Assembly: GCA_002790835.1 (NCBI GenBank)
Contig: PFVX01000090.1
Coordinates: forward strand, 1-64,000
Length of the DNA: 64,000 bases
Source: a bacterium CG_4_9_14_3_um_filter_65_15
GTDB taxonomy: Bacteria; Krumholzibacteriota; Krumholzibacteriia; LZORAL124-64-63
Direction: 5' to 3'
Shown here: positions 53,876-64,000 of the stretch, in pieces
How the letters are laid out: the number at the start of each line of letters is the position of its first letter
Position numbering within the stretch: position 1 is the stretch's first letter
Notes under the pieces: generated by a model
The model's input: the letters and a program-made list of their open reading frames with translations, nothing else
Databases searched by the model: none
Told to the model about the DNA's origin: nothing
Program-made: the position numbers and the translations under genes

Positions 53876-55128
53876 GCCCCCACCTCCCGGAACCGTCGCA
53901 CCAGCAGGGCATCGGCGGCCACGGCCAGGACCAGCCCCGCAACCGTCAGCACGGCGAGATTGCGCCCGACCTCACCGAGGCCGGCGGATTCGAACATGAC
54001 GCGTGTCAAGCCGTCGATCACCCAGAAGTTCAGCGTGAAGTCGGAGACCGCGCGCATGCCTGCGGGCAACTGCTGCAACGGCACCATGCTGCCGCCCATC
54101 GCGCTCATGCCCATGACGATGAGCCAGGACAGGATGCCCGCCTGCTTTTCGTTGCGCGACAGGCCCACGATCAAGGCCACCAGCGAACAGGCCGCCAGAT
54201 TGAAGGTCACGCCCAACAGGATCGCCGCCAGCGGGTGCTCCGGTACCTCAAGCCAGCCCAGGGCCAATCCGAAAATCGCCAGGATCGTCATGACGACCAG
54301 TCCCAGGGTCAGGCTGAACAGGAACTTGGCGGTCATGATCCGCCACACCGGCTGGGGGGATGTGAACTGGCGGCGCAGCATGCCGCTGTTCTGTTCCTCG
54401 AATAGGTCGGTCACCGAACGGACGGCCACGAAGAGCAGCGCCATGACCGAGGTCATCAGCAGCACGTAACCGAAGATGCCCTTGGCGCTCAGCCTGCCGT
54501 CGTCCTCGTCGGTCGCCTCCTTGGCGCTGCCGATGCCCACCACCGGCGGAAACAGGATGCCGTCCGCCGCCGCCATGCGTTCGGTGACCGCTCCGGCCAG
54601 GGCACCCACGCGGGCCGCAGGCGGAATTTTCCCGCCTTCGATCATTCCCCGCAATTGACCCAGTTCGCCGCCCAGCAGACGCGAACCCTGATCCAGCCAC
54701 GCGGCCACCAGTTCGGCGCCCTGAACCACGATTTCGGGTTTGATCCCCTCGGAAGGGTTGCGGACGATGCGCAGTTCGGCAGCCGTTCCATCCAGGATGG
54801 CAGCGGTGAAACCCACGGGGATGATGAGCAGGGCGCTGGCCTTGCCCATCTCCATGAGCTCCCGCCCCTCGGCCCCCACGATCGTGGCCTCCAGATAGCC
54901 TTCGCTCTGCGGCGAGGACAGGGCGCCGACCAGGGCCCGCGAGAGGAAGCCGTCCTCATCCCGGTTTTCCACCAGGATCGAGATGGTCGGGAATTCCGGT
55001 CCGTCGCCACCGCCGCCGATCACCGAGCCCAAAGCCAGGCTCATGAACAGGGGGAAGGCCACCATGACCAGGGTGGAAGCGGGGCGTGCGCGGCGCCGCA
55101 GCAGGTCCTTGCGGATCAACGGCCACAT
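53872..55128 (-). CDS. ABC-2 type permease, first subunit
   Basis: A 418-residue permease of the same class as its downstream neighbour. N-terminal helix STLVMVAFPLFMSLALGSVI, extracytoplasmic domain from about residue 45 to 215, then five further helices (LLMTSVMALLFVAVRSVTDL; MGMSAMGGSMVPLQQLPAGM). The EQNSGMLRRQFTSPQP segment is typical of NatB/ABC-2 exporters. ATG 55128 was chosen; a TTG at 55137 would add three residues. It follows the ATPase gene by 34 bp. Confidence 0.9.
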   Translation of the reverse strand: MWPLIRKDLLRRRARPASTLVMVAFPLFMSLALGSVIGGGGDGPEFPTISILVENRDEDGFLSRALVGALSSPQSEGYLEATIVGAEGRELMEMGKASALLIIPVGFTAAILDGTAAELRIVRNPSEGIKPEIVVQGAELVAAWLDQGSRLLGGELGQLRGMIEGGKIPPAARVGALAGAVTERMAAADGILFPPVVGIGSAKEATDEDDGRLSAKGIFGYVLLMTSVMALLFVAVRSVTDLFEEQNSGMLRRQFTSPQPVWRIMTAKFLFSLTLGLVVMTILAIFGLALGWLEVPEHPLAAILLGVTFNLAACSLVALIVGLSRNEKQAGILSWLIVMGMSAMGGSMVPLQQLPAGMRAVSDFTLNFWVIDGLTRVMFESAGLGEVGRNLAVLTVAGLVLAVAADALLVRRFREVGA

Positions 55129-55162
55129 GGCGGGCAACTTTCACAGCTAAGGGTGGGCGCCA

Positions 55163-56101
55163 TCAATCGCGCAACTCCCGGCCGGTGAGCCGCAGGAAGA
55201 GGTCTTCCAGGTTGGGCTCCTTGATGCTGATGTCATCGAAGGTCAGGCCGGCCTGGAACAATCCCTCCAGGGCGTGGCTCACGCCGGGGCCGTCGCGCCC
55301 GACCAGGAGCATGCCGCGCCCGTCGGCGATCTCCACCGGCTGCAGGCCGGAGACGCCGGACGCCGCGGTTGTCAGGTCCGCCGCCCCGAACCCGCCCTGG
55401 ACCGTCAACAGGCTGCCCTCGCCCAGCTGGGCCTTCAACTCGTCCACCGAACCCTCGGCCAGGATGCACCCGTTGTCGATGATGGCCAGCCGGTCACACA
55501 GATCCTCGGCCTCTTCCAGGTAGTGGGTGGTGTAGAGCACCGTGCGGCCTTTGGCCACGATCTGTTTCACGATCTCGAGGATCTTGTGGCGGGCCTGCGG
55601 GTCGATGCCCACGGTGGGTTCGTCCAGCAGGATCAACTGGGGGTCGTGGACCAGACCCATGGCCAGATTCAGGCGACGCTTCATGCCCCCGGAGAAGTTC
55701 TTCACCGGCTCGCTCGCGCGCTCGTCCAGGCCGACCTGGTCCAGCAGCTCGGCGACGCGATCCTTCATCTCTTTGCCGCGCAGATCGAAGATGCCGCCCC
55801 AGAACTCCAGGTTCGCGCGGGCGCTCAGTTCCTCGTAGAGCGCCACTTCCTGCGGCACCACACCCATGCGCCTCTTCACGGCGCGAGGGTCGTCGGCCAC
55901 GCTCAGACCCTGGACCAGGACCTCGCCCTCGGTGGGTTTGAGCAGCCCGCAGATCATGCTGATGGTGGTGGTCTTGCCGGCCCCGTTGGGGCCCAGGAAG
56001 CCGTAGATCTCGCCCTCGCCGACGGCAAACGAGATCCCGTCCACGGCGACCAGGTCGCCGAAGACCTTGCGCAGGTCGCGCACTTCGAGCACAGGAGTCA
56101 T
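55163..56101 (-). CDS. ABC exporter ATP-binding protein (ABC-2 partner)
   Basis: A 312-residue ATPase. Walker A GPNGAGKTT, signature NFSGGMKRRLNLAMGLVHDP, Walker B LILLDEPTVGIDPQ, H-loop TTHYLEEAEDLCDRL. The C-terminal 80 residues are the DUF4162-type extension seen in ABC-2 exporters (DrrA, NatA). It energises the two permeases that follow. ATG 56101 (MTPVLEVRDL) has GAGG upstream and gives the usual N-terminus; the longer frame to 56131 is unlikely. First gene of the four-gene exporter operon. Confidence 0.94.
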   Translation of the reverse strand: MTPVLEVRDLRKVFGDLVAVDGISFAVGEGEIYGFLGPNGAGKTTTISMICGLLKPTEGEVLVQGLSVADDPRAVKRRMGVVPQEVALYEELSARANLEFWGGIFDLRGKEMKDRVAELLDQVGLDERASEPVKNFSGGMKRRLNLAMGLVHDPQLILLDEPTVGIDPQARHKILEIVKQIVAKGRTVLYTTHYLEEAEDLCDRLAIIDNGCILAEGSVDELKAQLGEGSLLTVQGGFGAADLTTAASGVSGLQPVEIADGRGMLLVGRDGPGVSHALEGLFQAGLTFDDISIKEPNLEDLFLRLTGRELRD

Positions 56102-56249
56102 GGGTGCCTCATGTTTCGGGCCGATGGTCAAAAATCAGGAGTGGCTCATCCCCCCCGCATCCTACAGGGAGGAATCAGGCAGGACAACGGAAGATCCTAC
56201 GCAACGAGGGGCGGGTTGTTGCCCGCGGGAGATCAATTGGCCGTGCCCG

Positions 56250-57172
56250 TCATTCCACCAGGACCATCCGACCGGGGCGGATCTGGCCGACCCCCTCGAG
56301 CCGGTAGAAATAGCCTCCCGATGCGGCCCGGCTGCCGGTCCGATCGCGGCCGTCCCAGGCCACGCGGTGCTCCCCTGGCCCCAGGGAGGTCCCCGACAGC
56401 AGCGTCTGCACCAGGCGGCCCCGGGTATCAAAAACCGCCAGGCGAACCGGGAAGCCTGGCGGCCGGAGGCGTTGAGGATGATCTCCGACGGCACCTGACA
56501 AGCGGCGTTGTGATACACCCACTTCGTGCCCGGCTCGTGCTGCATGGGCAGACCGATGGCGTAGTCGTTCTGGTTACGGCTGACCACGAGCAGGGGGTCG
56601 GTCAGCAGCCCGTACTCCAGGCCGGAGTCCATGCTCAGCAGGTGGCCGATGGTGACGGCGCCGTGCTGGGGGTCATCCCACTGGGGAATGAAATCGGCCA
56701 CGGCCTGGTCCGTCCCGGTGATCACCCCGTCGTCCATGAGCATTCCCAGCAGGGAACTGGTAAAGCTCTTGGAGACCGAGTAGGCCTGTTGGCGTGTTGA
56801 TGCGTCCCATCCCGGCCCGTAATGTTCTCCCACCAGGTACGCGTTGCGGAACACGGCCACCGAGCGAGCGCCGTGGGCAAAAGCATAGCGGAAGGCCGCC
56901 GTCAGGGTCGTGGTGCTCATGCCCTGGTCTTCCGGCGTGCTCGTGGTCCAGCCGTCAGTGGGCCAGGGAGCCATGGCCTTGGGAGATGCCGCAGCGGGGC
57001 GCATCGATGCCGCGCGAGCGAGGATATCGGAGGGGACGGTCGCCGGCAGGCGGTAGTTCACTTCCGCCGCAGCGCGCAGCACTTCGGAGTCGAGGGGAAC
57101 CGGCGTGCCGATTGCCTCGCCACCTGCACCCACGATTACCCGAACAAAAGCCAGGATCTTCCAACGGGACAT
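56250..57172 (-). pseudogene. beta-lactamase-family serine hydrolase fused to a sorting domain, broken
   Basis: From ATG 57172 (after GGGGGGAG) the frame encodes a class-C beta-lactamase-like hydrolase: catalytic SVSKSF (S-x-x-K), HLLSMDSGLEYG and PGTKWVYHNAACQ, up to SEIILNASG. The expected C-terminal 120-150 residues of the hydrolase are missing. At about 56460 a different frame continues directly with a FlgD-like sorting domain (VRLAVFDTRGRLV, YFYRLEGVGQ) and ends at 56250. So there is an internal deletion plus a frameshift. The N-terminal region is also a poor signal peptide. The intact gene would have been an exported esterase or peptidase sorted to the surface. Confidence 0.75.
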
Positions 57173-57244
57173 GGTCCAACTCCCCCCTGAGATCAGTCGA
57201 CATTGACTCATCAATGGTCATGACACCACAAATGGAGGATCAGA

Positions 57245-57748
57245 TCAGCGGCGTGATTTGCGCGGAGGAGAGCCGAACAGGCGCTTCCCCGTCAGTTCGG
57301 CGTAGGGAGCCAGTTCTGCAGGAGTCCAGGACTTGATGATGTGGTGACGCAACCGCACCCCTTCGCGCTGCTTGTCGTGCATCACGCGGGCGCACTCGTA
57401 GGGCCGCACCGGATAGATGGTGCACTGGCCGCGGTCGAAGAAGACGCAACGACCCGGCACCGCGACCTCTTCCAAGGTCCACACGCTGCCGGGTTTCTTG
57501 CCGTCGCGCAGCTTGTGGGGCATGACGCCGTGGCGCTGGGTGCCGTCGGGCATGGCGGTCACCGAGACGGCCAGGTACTTCGCGAAGAGGGTCGGGACAT
57601 CGAGATTCAGGTGGTTGGCCACCGCGCGCACGCCCCCGGGCATGAACCAGCCCGGCGAGTTCTGGCACGCCGCGCGGCAGTCCTTGCAGTCACAGCTGGT
57701 GACCGGGAAGGGCGCAGAGCGGTAGCGGGGATTACCGGGGTGGGTCAT
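57245..57748 (-). CDS. YkgJ-family zinc/iron cysteine-cluster protein
   Basis: A 167-residue protein with the YkgJ arrangement: an N-terminal set SCDCKDCRAACQNSPGW (Cys19, 21, 24, 28) and a later set GRCVFFDRGQCTIYPVRPYECAR. The family is thought to bind a zinc or iron-sulfur centre; its reaction is not established. It sits between the broken hydrolase and the divergent zur operon, whose promoter region it borders. Confidence 0.85.
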   Translation of the reverse strand: MTHPGNPRYRSAPFPVTSCDCKDCRAACQNSPGWFMPGGVRAVANHLNLDVPTLFAKYLAVSVTAMPDGTQRHGVMPHKLRDGKKPGSVWTLEEVAVPGRCVFFDRGQCTIYPVRPYECARVMHDKQREGVRLRHHIIKSWTPAELAPYAELTGKRLFGSPPRKSRR

Positions 57749-57825
57749 GAAAGCATCCTGAAGGGCGTGGCAACGGGGTTTGGTACCGGCAATCTAACAA
57801 CAGCCCGGGCCCGCGTCCTCGTATT

Positions 57826-57848
57826 TATTTGAATCACTGTTGCAAATA
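57826..57848 (+). promoter_or_regulatory. candidate Zur box before the zinc operon
   Basis: TATTTG - N11 - CAAATA, with further symmetry toward the centre (TTTGAATCA against TGTTGCAAA, seven of nine pairs), is a 23-bp palindrome 27 bp upstream of the Fur-family start codon. A zinc-loaded Zur bound here would shut its own operon and znuACB. Assignment is by position and symmetry. Confidence 0.55.
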
Positions 57849-57874
57849 GCACCAGCCTGCATCATGTTCCCCAC

Positions 57875-58312
57875 ATGAAAAGTCTCGATGTCCGCCAAAC
57901 CCTTCACGCGGCCAACCTCCGCGCCACCACCGCCCGCATGGTGGTGCTGGAATTGGTGCGCTCGGCCCGTAAGCCATTGAGCCACGGTGAGATCGCGGAA
58001 TTGTTGCGCGACGGGCCCTGGAACCGCGCCACCCTGTACCGCAACCTCATCGACCTGGAGCGCGCAGGGCTTGTGCGGCGCACGCAACTGGGCGAACCGG
58101 TATGGCGTTTCGAGGACGCGGCCAAGGAACACGGCGTCCGCTCCCATCCCCATTTCCTGTGCAGCTCATGCGGGAAGATGGTCTGCCTGCCGCAGTTGGA
58201 TACGGGCCCCGAAGGGGCCGACGGTTGCCGTCGGGCCGTGCGACAAGGCAATTTTGAGGTCCAGGTACGGGGGCGCTGCGACGCCTGCAGCTCCGGGGAG
58301 GGTATGGCGTGA
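57875..58312 (+). CDS. Fur-family metalloregulator, probably Zur
   Basis: A 145-residue Fur-type repressor. The winged helix reads HGEIAELLRDGPWNRATLYRNLIDLERAGLVRR. The C-terminal dimer domain has SHPHFLCSSCGKMVCLP with structural-zinc cysteines Cys96/Cys99 and a second pair Cys135/Cys138. Being the first gene of a zinc-uptake operon (overlapping znuA by four bases) argues for zinc sensing rather than iron. No good Shine-Dalgarno precedes ATG 57875. Confidence 0.9.
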   Translation: MKSLDVRQTLHAANLRATTARMVVLELVRSARKPLSHGEIAELLRDGPWNRATLYRNLIDLERAGLVRRTQLGEPVWRFEDAAKEHGVRSHPHFLCSSCGKMVCLPQLDTGPEGADGCRRAVRQGNFEVQVRGRCDACSSGEGMA

Positions 58313-59178
58313 AGAGAGTGATTCTGGCCGCCGCGGTTGTTTTCCTCGTCGGTTGCGCACCGGGCAAGACCCCCGGCGGGGCCTCAGGACCGGCCATCGC
58401 CGTGAGCATCGCCCCCTTGGCCGCCATGGCCTCGGCCCTGCTGGGTAATCCCGGCGAAGTGGCCACCGTGATCCTGCCCGGCGAATCCCCCGCCACCTTC
58501 GATCCCGGGCCCCGACGCATGGCCCGGCTCCAGGACGCCCGCCTTTTTTTCGCGTGCGGCGTGCCCATGGAGAACCAGCTCCTGCCGCGCCTGCGCCAGG
58601 GGCACCCCATGCTGGAGATCGTCGACGTGACCACCGGTTTGCCGCGGGCGACGTTCGCCGGGCACGACGATCACGAGCACGGCGATTCCGATCCCCACCT
58701 GTGGCTTGATCCCCGGTTGATGCGGAACCAGGTGCGCGTCATGGCCGGCGACCTGGCCGATATGTTTCCGGAGCGGGCCACTCCGATCCTGGCCCGGGCC
58801 GACAGCTTGGAGGCCGTCCTGATGGACCTGGACCGGCGGCTGAAGGATGAACTGGCACCCGTCCGTGGCCGCGACATGTTCGTCTTCCATCCCGCCTTCG
58901 GGTACCTCGCCCAGGCCTACGGCCTGCGGCAGGTCGCCATCGAGCAAGGCGGGCTGGACCCCTCGCCCCGCCATCTGGCCCGGGTGCTGGAGGGCATCAA
59001 GGCCCAGGGCGCCCGGACTGTCTTCGCCCAGCCGCAGTTTTCCCTGGGTTCGGCGCACGCGGTGGCGCGGGAGGCCGGTATCCGCCTGGTGGTTCTCGAC
59101 CCCCTGGCCCCCGATTACGTCGCCAACATGACCGCCATGGCCCACGCCATCCGGGAGGGACTCGATGAATCCGACTGA
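58309..59178 (+). CDS. zinc ABC transporter binding lipoprotein, ZnuA-like
   Basis: A 289-residue lipoprotein (lipobox VFLVGCAPG) of the A-1 metal-binding group. The zinc-type histidine loop GHDDHEHGDSDPHLWLDP and the later FVFHPAFGYLAQAYGL supply the usual His ligands; the acidic-histidine loop favours zinc over manganese. GTG 58309 overlaps the regulator stop by four bases. It hands zinc to the ZnuB permease. Confidence 0.93.
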   Translation: MKRVILAAAVVFLVGCAPGKTPGGASGPAIAVSIAPLAAMASALLGNPGEVATVILPGESPATFDPGPRRMARLQDARLFFACGVPMENQLLPRLRQGHPMLEIVDVTTGLPRATFAGHDDHEHGDSDPHLWLDPRLMRNQVRVMAGDLADMFPERATPILARADSLEAVLMDLDRRLKDELAPVRGRDMFVFHPAFGYLAQAYGLRQVAIEQGGLDPSPRHLARVLEGIKAQGARTVFAQPQFSLGSAHAVAREAGIRLVVLDPLAPDYVANMTAMAHAIREGLDESD

Positions 59179-59944
59179 ACCCACCCAGCCCGTGGTGGAG
59201 ATCCGGGACCTCCACTTCGCCTACCGCGACCAGCCGGTATTCACCGGGTCCGATGCCGTGATCCGCGACGGCAGCTTCGTGTCCATCGTGGGCCCCAACG
59301 GCGGCGGCAAGACCACGCTGTTGCGACTCATCCTCGGTTTGATCACCCCCGACCGGGGCACCGTGCGCCTCTTCGGCGGACGTCCCGACCGCATGCGACA
59401 CCGCGTGGGCTACATGCCCCAGCACGCCCACGTGGACCCCCGCTTTCCGGTTACGGTCATGGATGTGGCCCTGATGGGGCGCCTCGACCGCGGGCGACCC
59501 GCCGGCCCGTTCCGTCGTGCCGAGCGGGAGATCGCGCGGGCGGCCCTGAATGAAACCGAGACCGCCGGGCTGGGCGACCGGCCCTTCAGCTCCTTGAGCG
59601 GGGGGCAGCGCCAGCGCGTGCTCATCGCCCGCGCCCTGGCTTGCCGGCCGGACCTGTTGCTGCTCGACGAGCCCACCGCCAGCCTGGACCCCACCGTGCA
59701 GGACGACCTGTTCAGCCTGCTGCACCGCCTCAACGCACGGATGACCGTGGTGCTGGTCTCCCATGACGTCAGCACCGTTTCGCGGCACGTCGACACCGTT
59801 CTGTGCGTCAGCCAGGGCATCGACGAGCATCCGGCCAGCGGACTTTCCGGGGCCCTGGCCGACCTCTTCCCCGGCGCCGCCGGACTGTCCCTGGTGCGAC
59901 ACGATCACCACCACGGGCACGGCCACCCCGGGGGTCGGCCATGA
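59165..59944 (+). CDS. zinc ABC transporter ATPase, ZnuC-like
   Basis: A 259-residue ATPase. Walker A GPNGGGKTT, signature SLSGGQRQRVLIARALA, Walker B LLLLDEPTASLDP, H-loop LVSHDVSTVS. It ends in a histidine-rich tail (RHDHHHGHGHP), common in zinc-handling members. It overlaps znuA by 14 bases and znuB by four. Confidence 0.94.
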   Translation: MNPTEPTQPVVEIRDLHFAYRDQPVFTGSDAVIRDGSFVSIVGPNGGGKTTLLRLILGLITPDRGTVRLFGGRPDRMRHRVGYMPQHAHVDPRFPVTVMDVALMGRLDRGRPAGPFRRAEREIARAALNETETAGLGDRPFSSLSGGQRQRVLIARALACRPDLLLLDEPTASLDPTVQDDLFSLLHRLNARMTVVLVSHDVSTVSRHVDTVLCVSQGIDEHPASGLSGALADLFPGAAGLSLVRHDHHHGHGHPGGRP

Positions 59945-60786
59945 GCGACTTCGCTTCCGCGTTGGTCGAACACGCCTTCCTGCGCCAGGCCCTCCTGGCG
60001 GGTCTGCTGGCCAGCGTCGCCTGCGGCGTGGTGGGCACCTACGTGGTGGCCCGGAGAATCACGGTCATCGCCGGCAGCCTCGCCCATACCGTGCTGGGCG
60101 GCATGGGAGCGGCCTACTGGTTGCGCTCCGTGCATCACCTGGAATGGTTGCACCCCTTGCACGGTGCGGTCGTGGCGGCCCTGCTGGGTGCCGTCATCAT
60201 CGGGTTGGTGCGCGCCCGCAGCCGCGAGCGCGAGGACACGGTGATTTCGGCCCTGTGGGCGGTGGGCATGGCCCTGGGAGTGTTCTTCCTCTTCCGGACC
60301 CCGGGCTACAAGGCCGACCTGATCACCTACCTGTTCGGCAACATCGTGATGGTGGATCCCACCGCCATGCGGCTCCTCGTGGGCCTGGACGTGCTGATCC
60401 TGCTGCTGGTCCTGGTCTATTACCAGCAACTGCTGGCGCTGTGTTTCGACGAGGAGTTCGCGCGCCTGCGGGGGGTCCGGACGGGCTGGCTGTACACGCT
60501 GCTGTTGGCTCTCATCGCCCTGACCATCGTGACGCTGGTCTACGTGGTGGGCATCGTGATGGTCATCGCCCTGGTGACCCTGCCGGCTTCCATCGCCGGG
60601 TTGTTCGTCCGGCGGCTGTGGCCGACCATGGTGCTGGCCGCCGTGCTCTGCGCCGTGTTCACCGTCACCGGATTGGGCATAAGCTACGGCGCCGACCTGC
60701 CGGCCGGCGCCACCATCGTCCTGTTGACCGGTTCGATCTACGCCGTGACCCACCTGGGCTTCGGCTGGCTCCGGCGGGGATCCTGA
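59941..60786 (+). CDS. zinc ABC transporter permease, ZnuB-like
   Basis: A 281-residue permease of the ABC-3 family with about eight helices. Family signatures: LAGLLASVACGVVGTYVVAR, SLAHTVLGGMGAAY and the EAA-like loop LCFDEEFARLRGVRTGW. ATG 59941 overlaps the ATPase stop. Its end is 12 bp from the tail of the convergent hybrid kinase. Confidence 0.94.
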   Translation: MSDFASALVEHAFLRQALLAGLLASVACGVVGTYVVARRITVIAGSLAHTVLGGMGAAYWLRSVHHLEWLHPLHGAVVAALLGAVIIGLVRARSREREDTVISALWAVGMALGVFFLFRTPGYKADLITYLFGNIVMVDPTAMRLLVGLDVLILLLVLVYYQQLLALCFDEEFARLRGVRTGWLYTLLLALIALTIVTLVYVVGIVMVIALVTLPASIAGLFVRRLWPTMVLAAVLCAVFTVTGLGISYGADLPAGATIVLLTGSIYAVTHLGFGWLRRGS

Positions 60787-60798
60787 TGCTCCGTCGAC

Positions 60799-64000
<3,202 letters not shown>

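Noticed and set aside
51623-54469. A 948-residue plus-strand open frame across the ABC-2 permease region
   Set aside because: Its composition is low-complexity (Arg, His, Gly, Gln) and it runs opposite to three genes with clear motifs. It is a GC-driven shadow, although its first codons do follow a ribosome-like site inside the MITE.

Overview
The window is GC-rich and densely coded. It looks like a Gram-negative chromosome from the Fibrobacterota-Chlorobiota-Bacteroidota (FCB) side of the tree, for example a Krumholzibacteriota- or Eisenbacteria-like lineage. This rests on three exported proteins ending in the FlgD-like C-terminal sorting domain with its PNPFNP-type entry, on Gram-negative features (TolC, an outer-membrane beta-barrel, lipoproteins), and on the mix of families. 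The lineage is an inference. No rRNA, tRNA, CRISPR array or phage was recognised.

Left end (1-9.2 kb): two broken genes (a GH57-like glycosidase, and a propeller protein fused to a histidine-kinase ATPase domain), an EamA transporter, a tandem pair of paralogous small secreted proteins each with its own hairpin terminator, a Tat-exported glycosylasparaginase, a DHH phosphoesterase and a CCA-type tRNA nucleotidyltransferase. 9.2-17.8 kb: a MarR-controlled efflux operon (TolC, EmrA-like, EmrB-like) with twin operator-like sites, running into an ArnT-like glycosyltransferase, a TauE/SafE exporter and a PAS-histidine kinase-receiver protein.

17.8-23.5 kb (minus strand): a compact bacterial microcompartment operon. 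In transcription order it holds a winged-helix regulator, an RpiB-DeoC fusion, a BMC-T, a BMC-H, a BMC-P, an acylating aldehyde dehydrogenase, a second BMC-T and two more BMC-P genes. It resembles the Haliangium / sugar-phosphate-utilising type. The aldolase would release acetaldehyde inside the shell and the dehydrogenase would turn it into acetyl-CoA. No phosphotransacylase or alcohol dehydrogenase is encoded here.

23.8-35.6 kb: a large secreted lamin-tail protein, then an Rrf2-sufBCDSU iron-sulfur operon. It faces a convergent accessory operon (bacilliredoxin, an A-type carrier with an extra N-terminal domain, a YgfZ-TPR fusion). 35.7-43.9 kb: two tandem lipoproteins, an unrecognised cysteine-rich 601-residue protein, an M14 carboxypeptidase with a sorting domain, and a SlyD-like isomerase.

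43.9-49.9 kb (minus strand): two little-understood clusters side by side. One is a cytosolic trio with no permease: a binding protein without signal peptide, a HypB-like GTPase and an ABC ATPase. The other is TlpA thioredoxin - DUF4266 lipoprotein - DUF3570 barrel - ApbE flavin transferase. 50-57.7 kb: a sodium/solute symporter, a 184-bp palindromic MITE-like element with a 4-bp target duplication, an ABC-2 exporter operon, a broken beta-lactamase-family gene and a YkgJ-type protein. 57.8-60.8 kb: a zur-znuACB-like zinc operon with a candidate Zur box. The window ends inside a large propeller-type hybrid histidine kinase.
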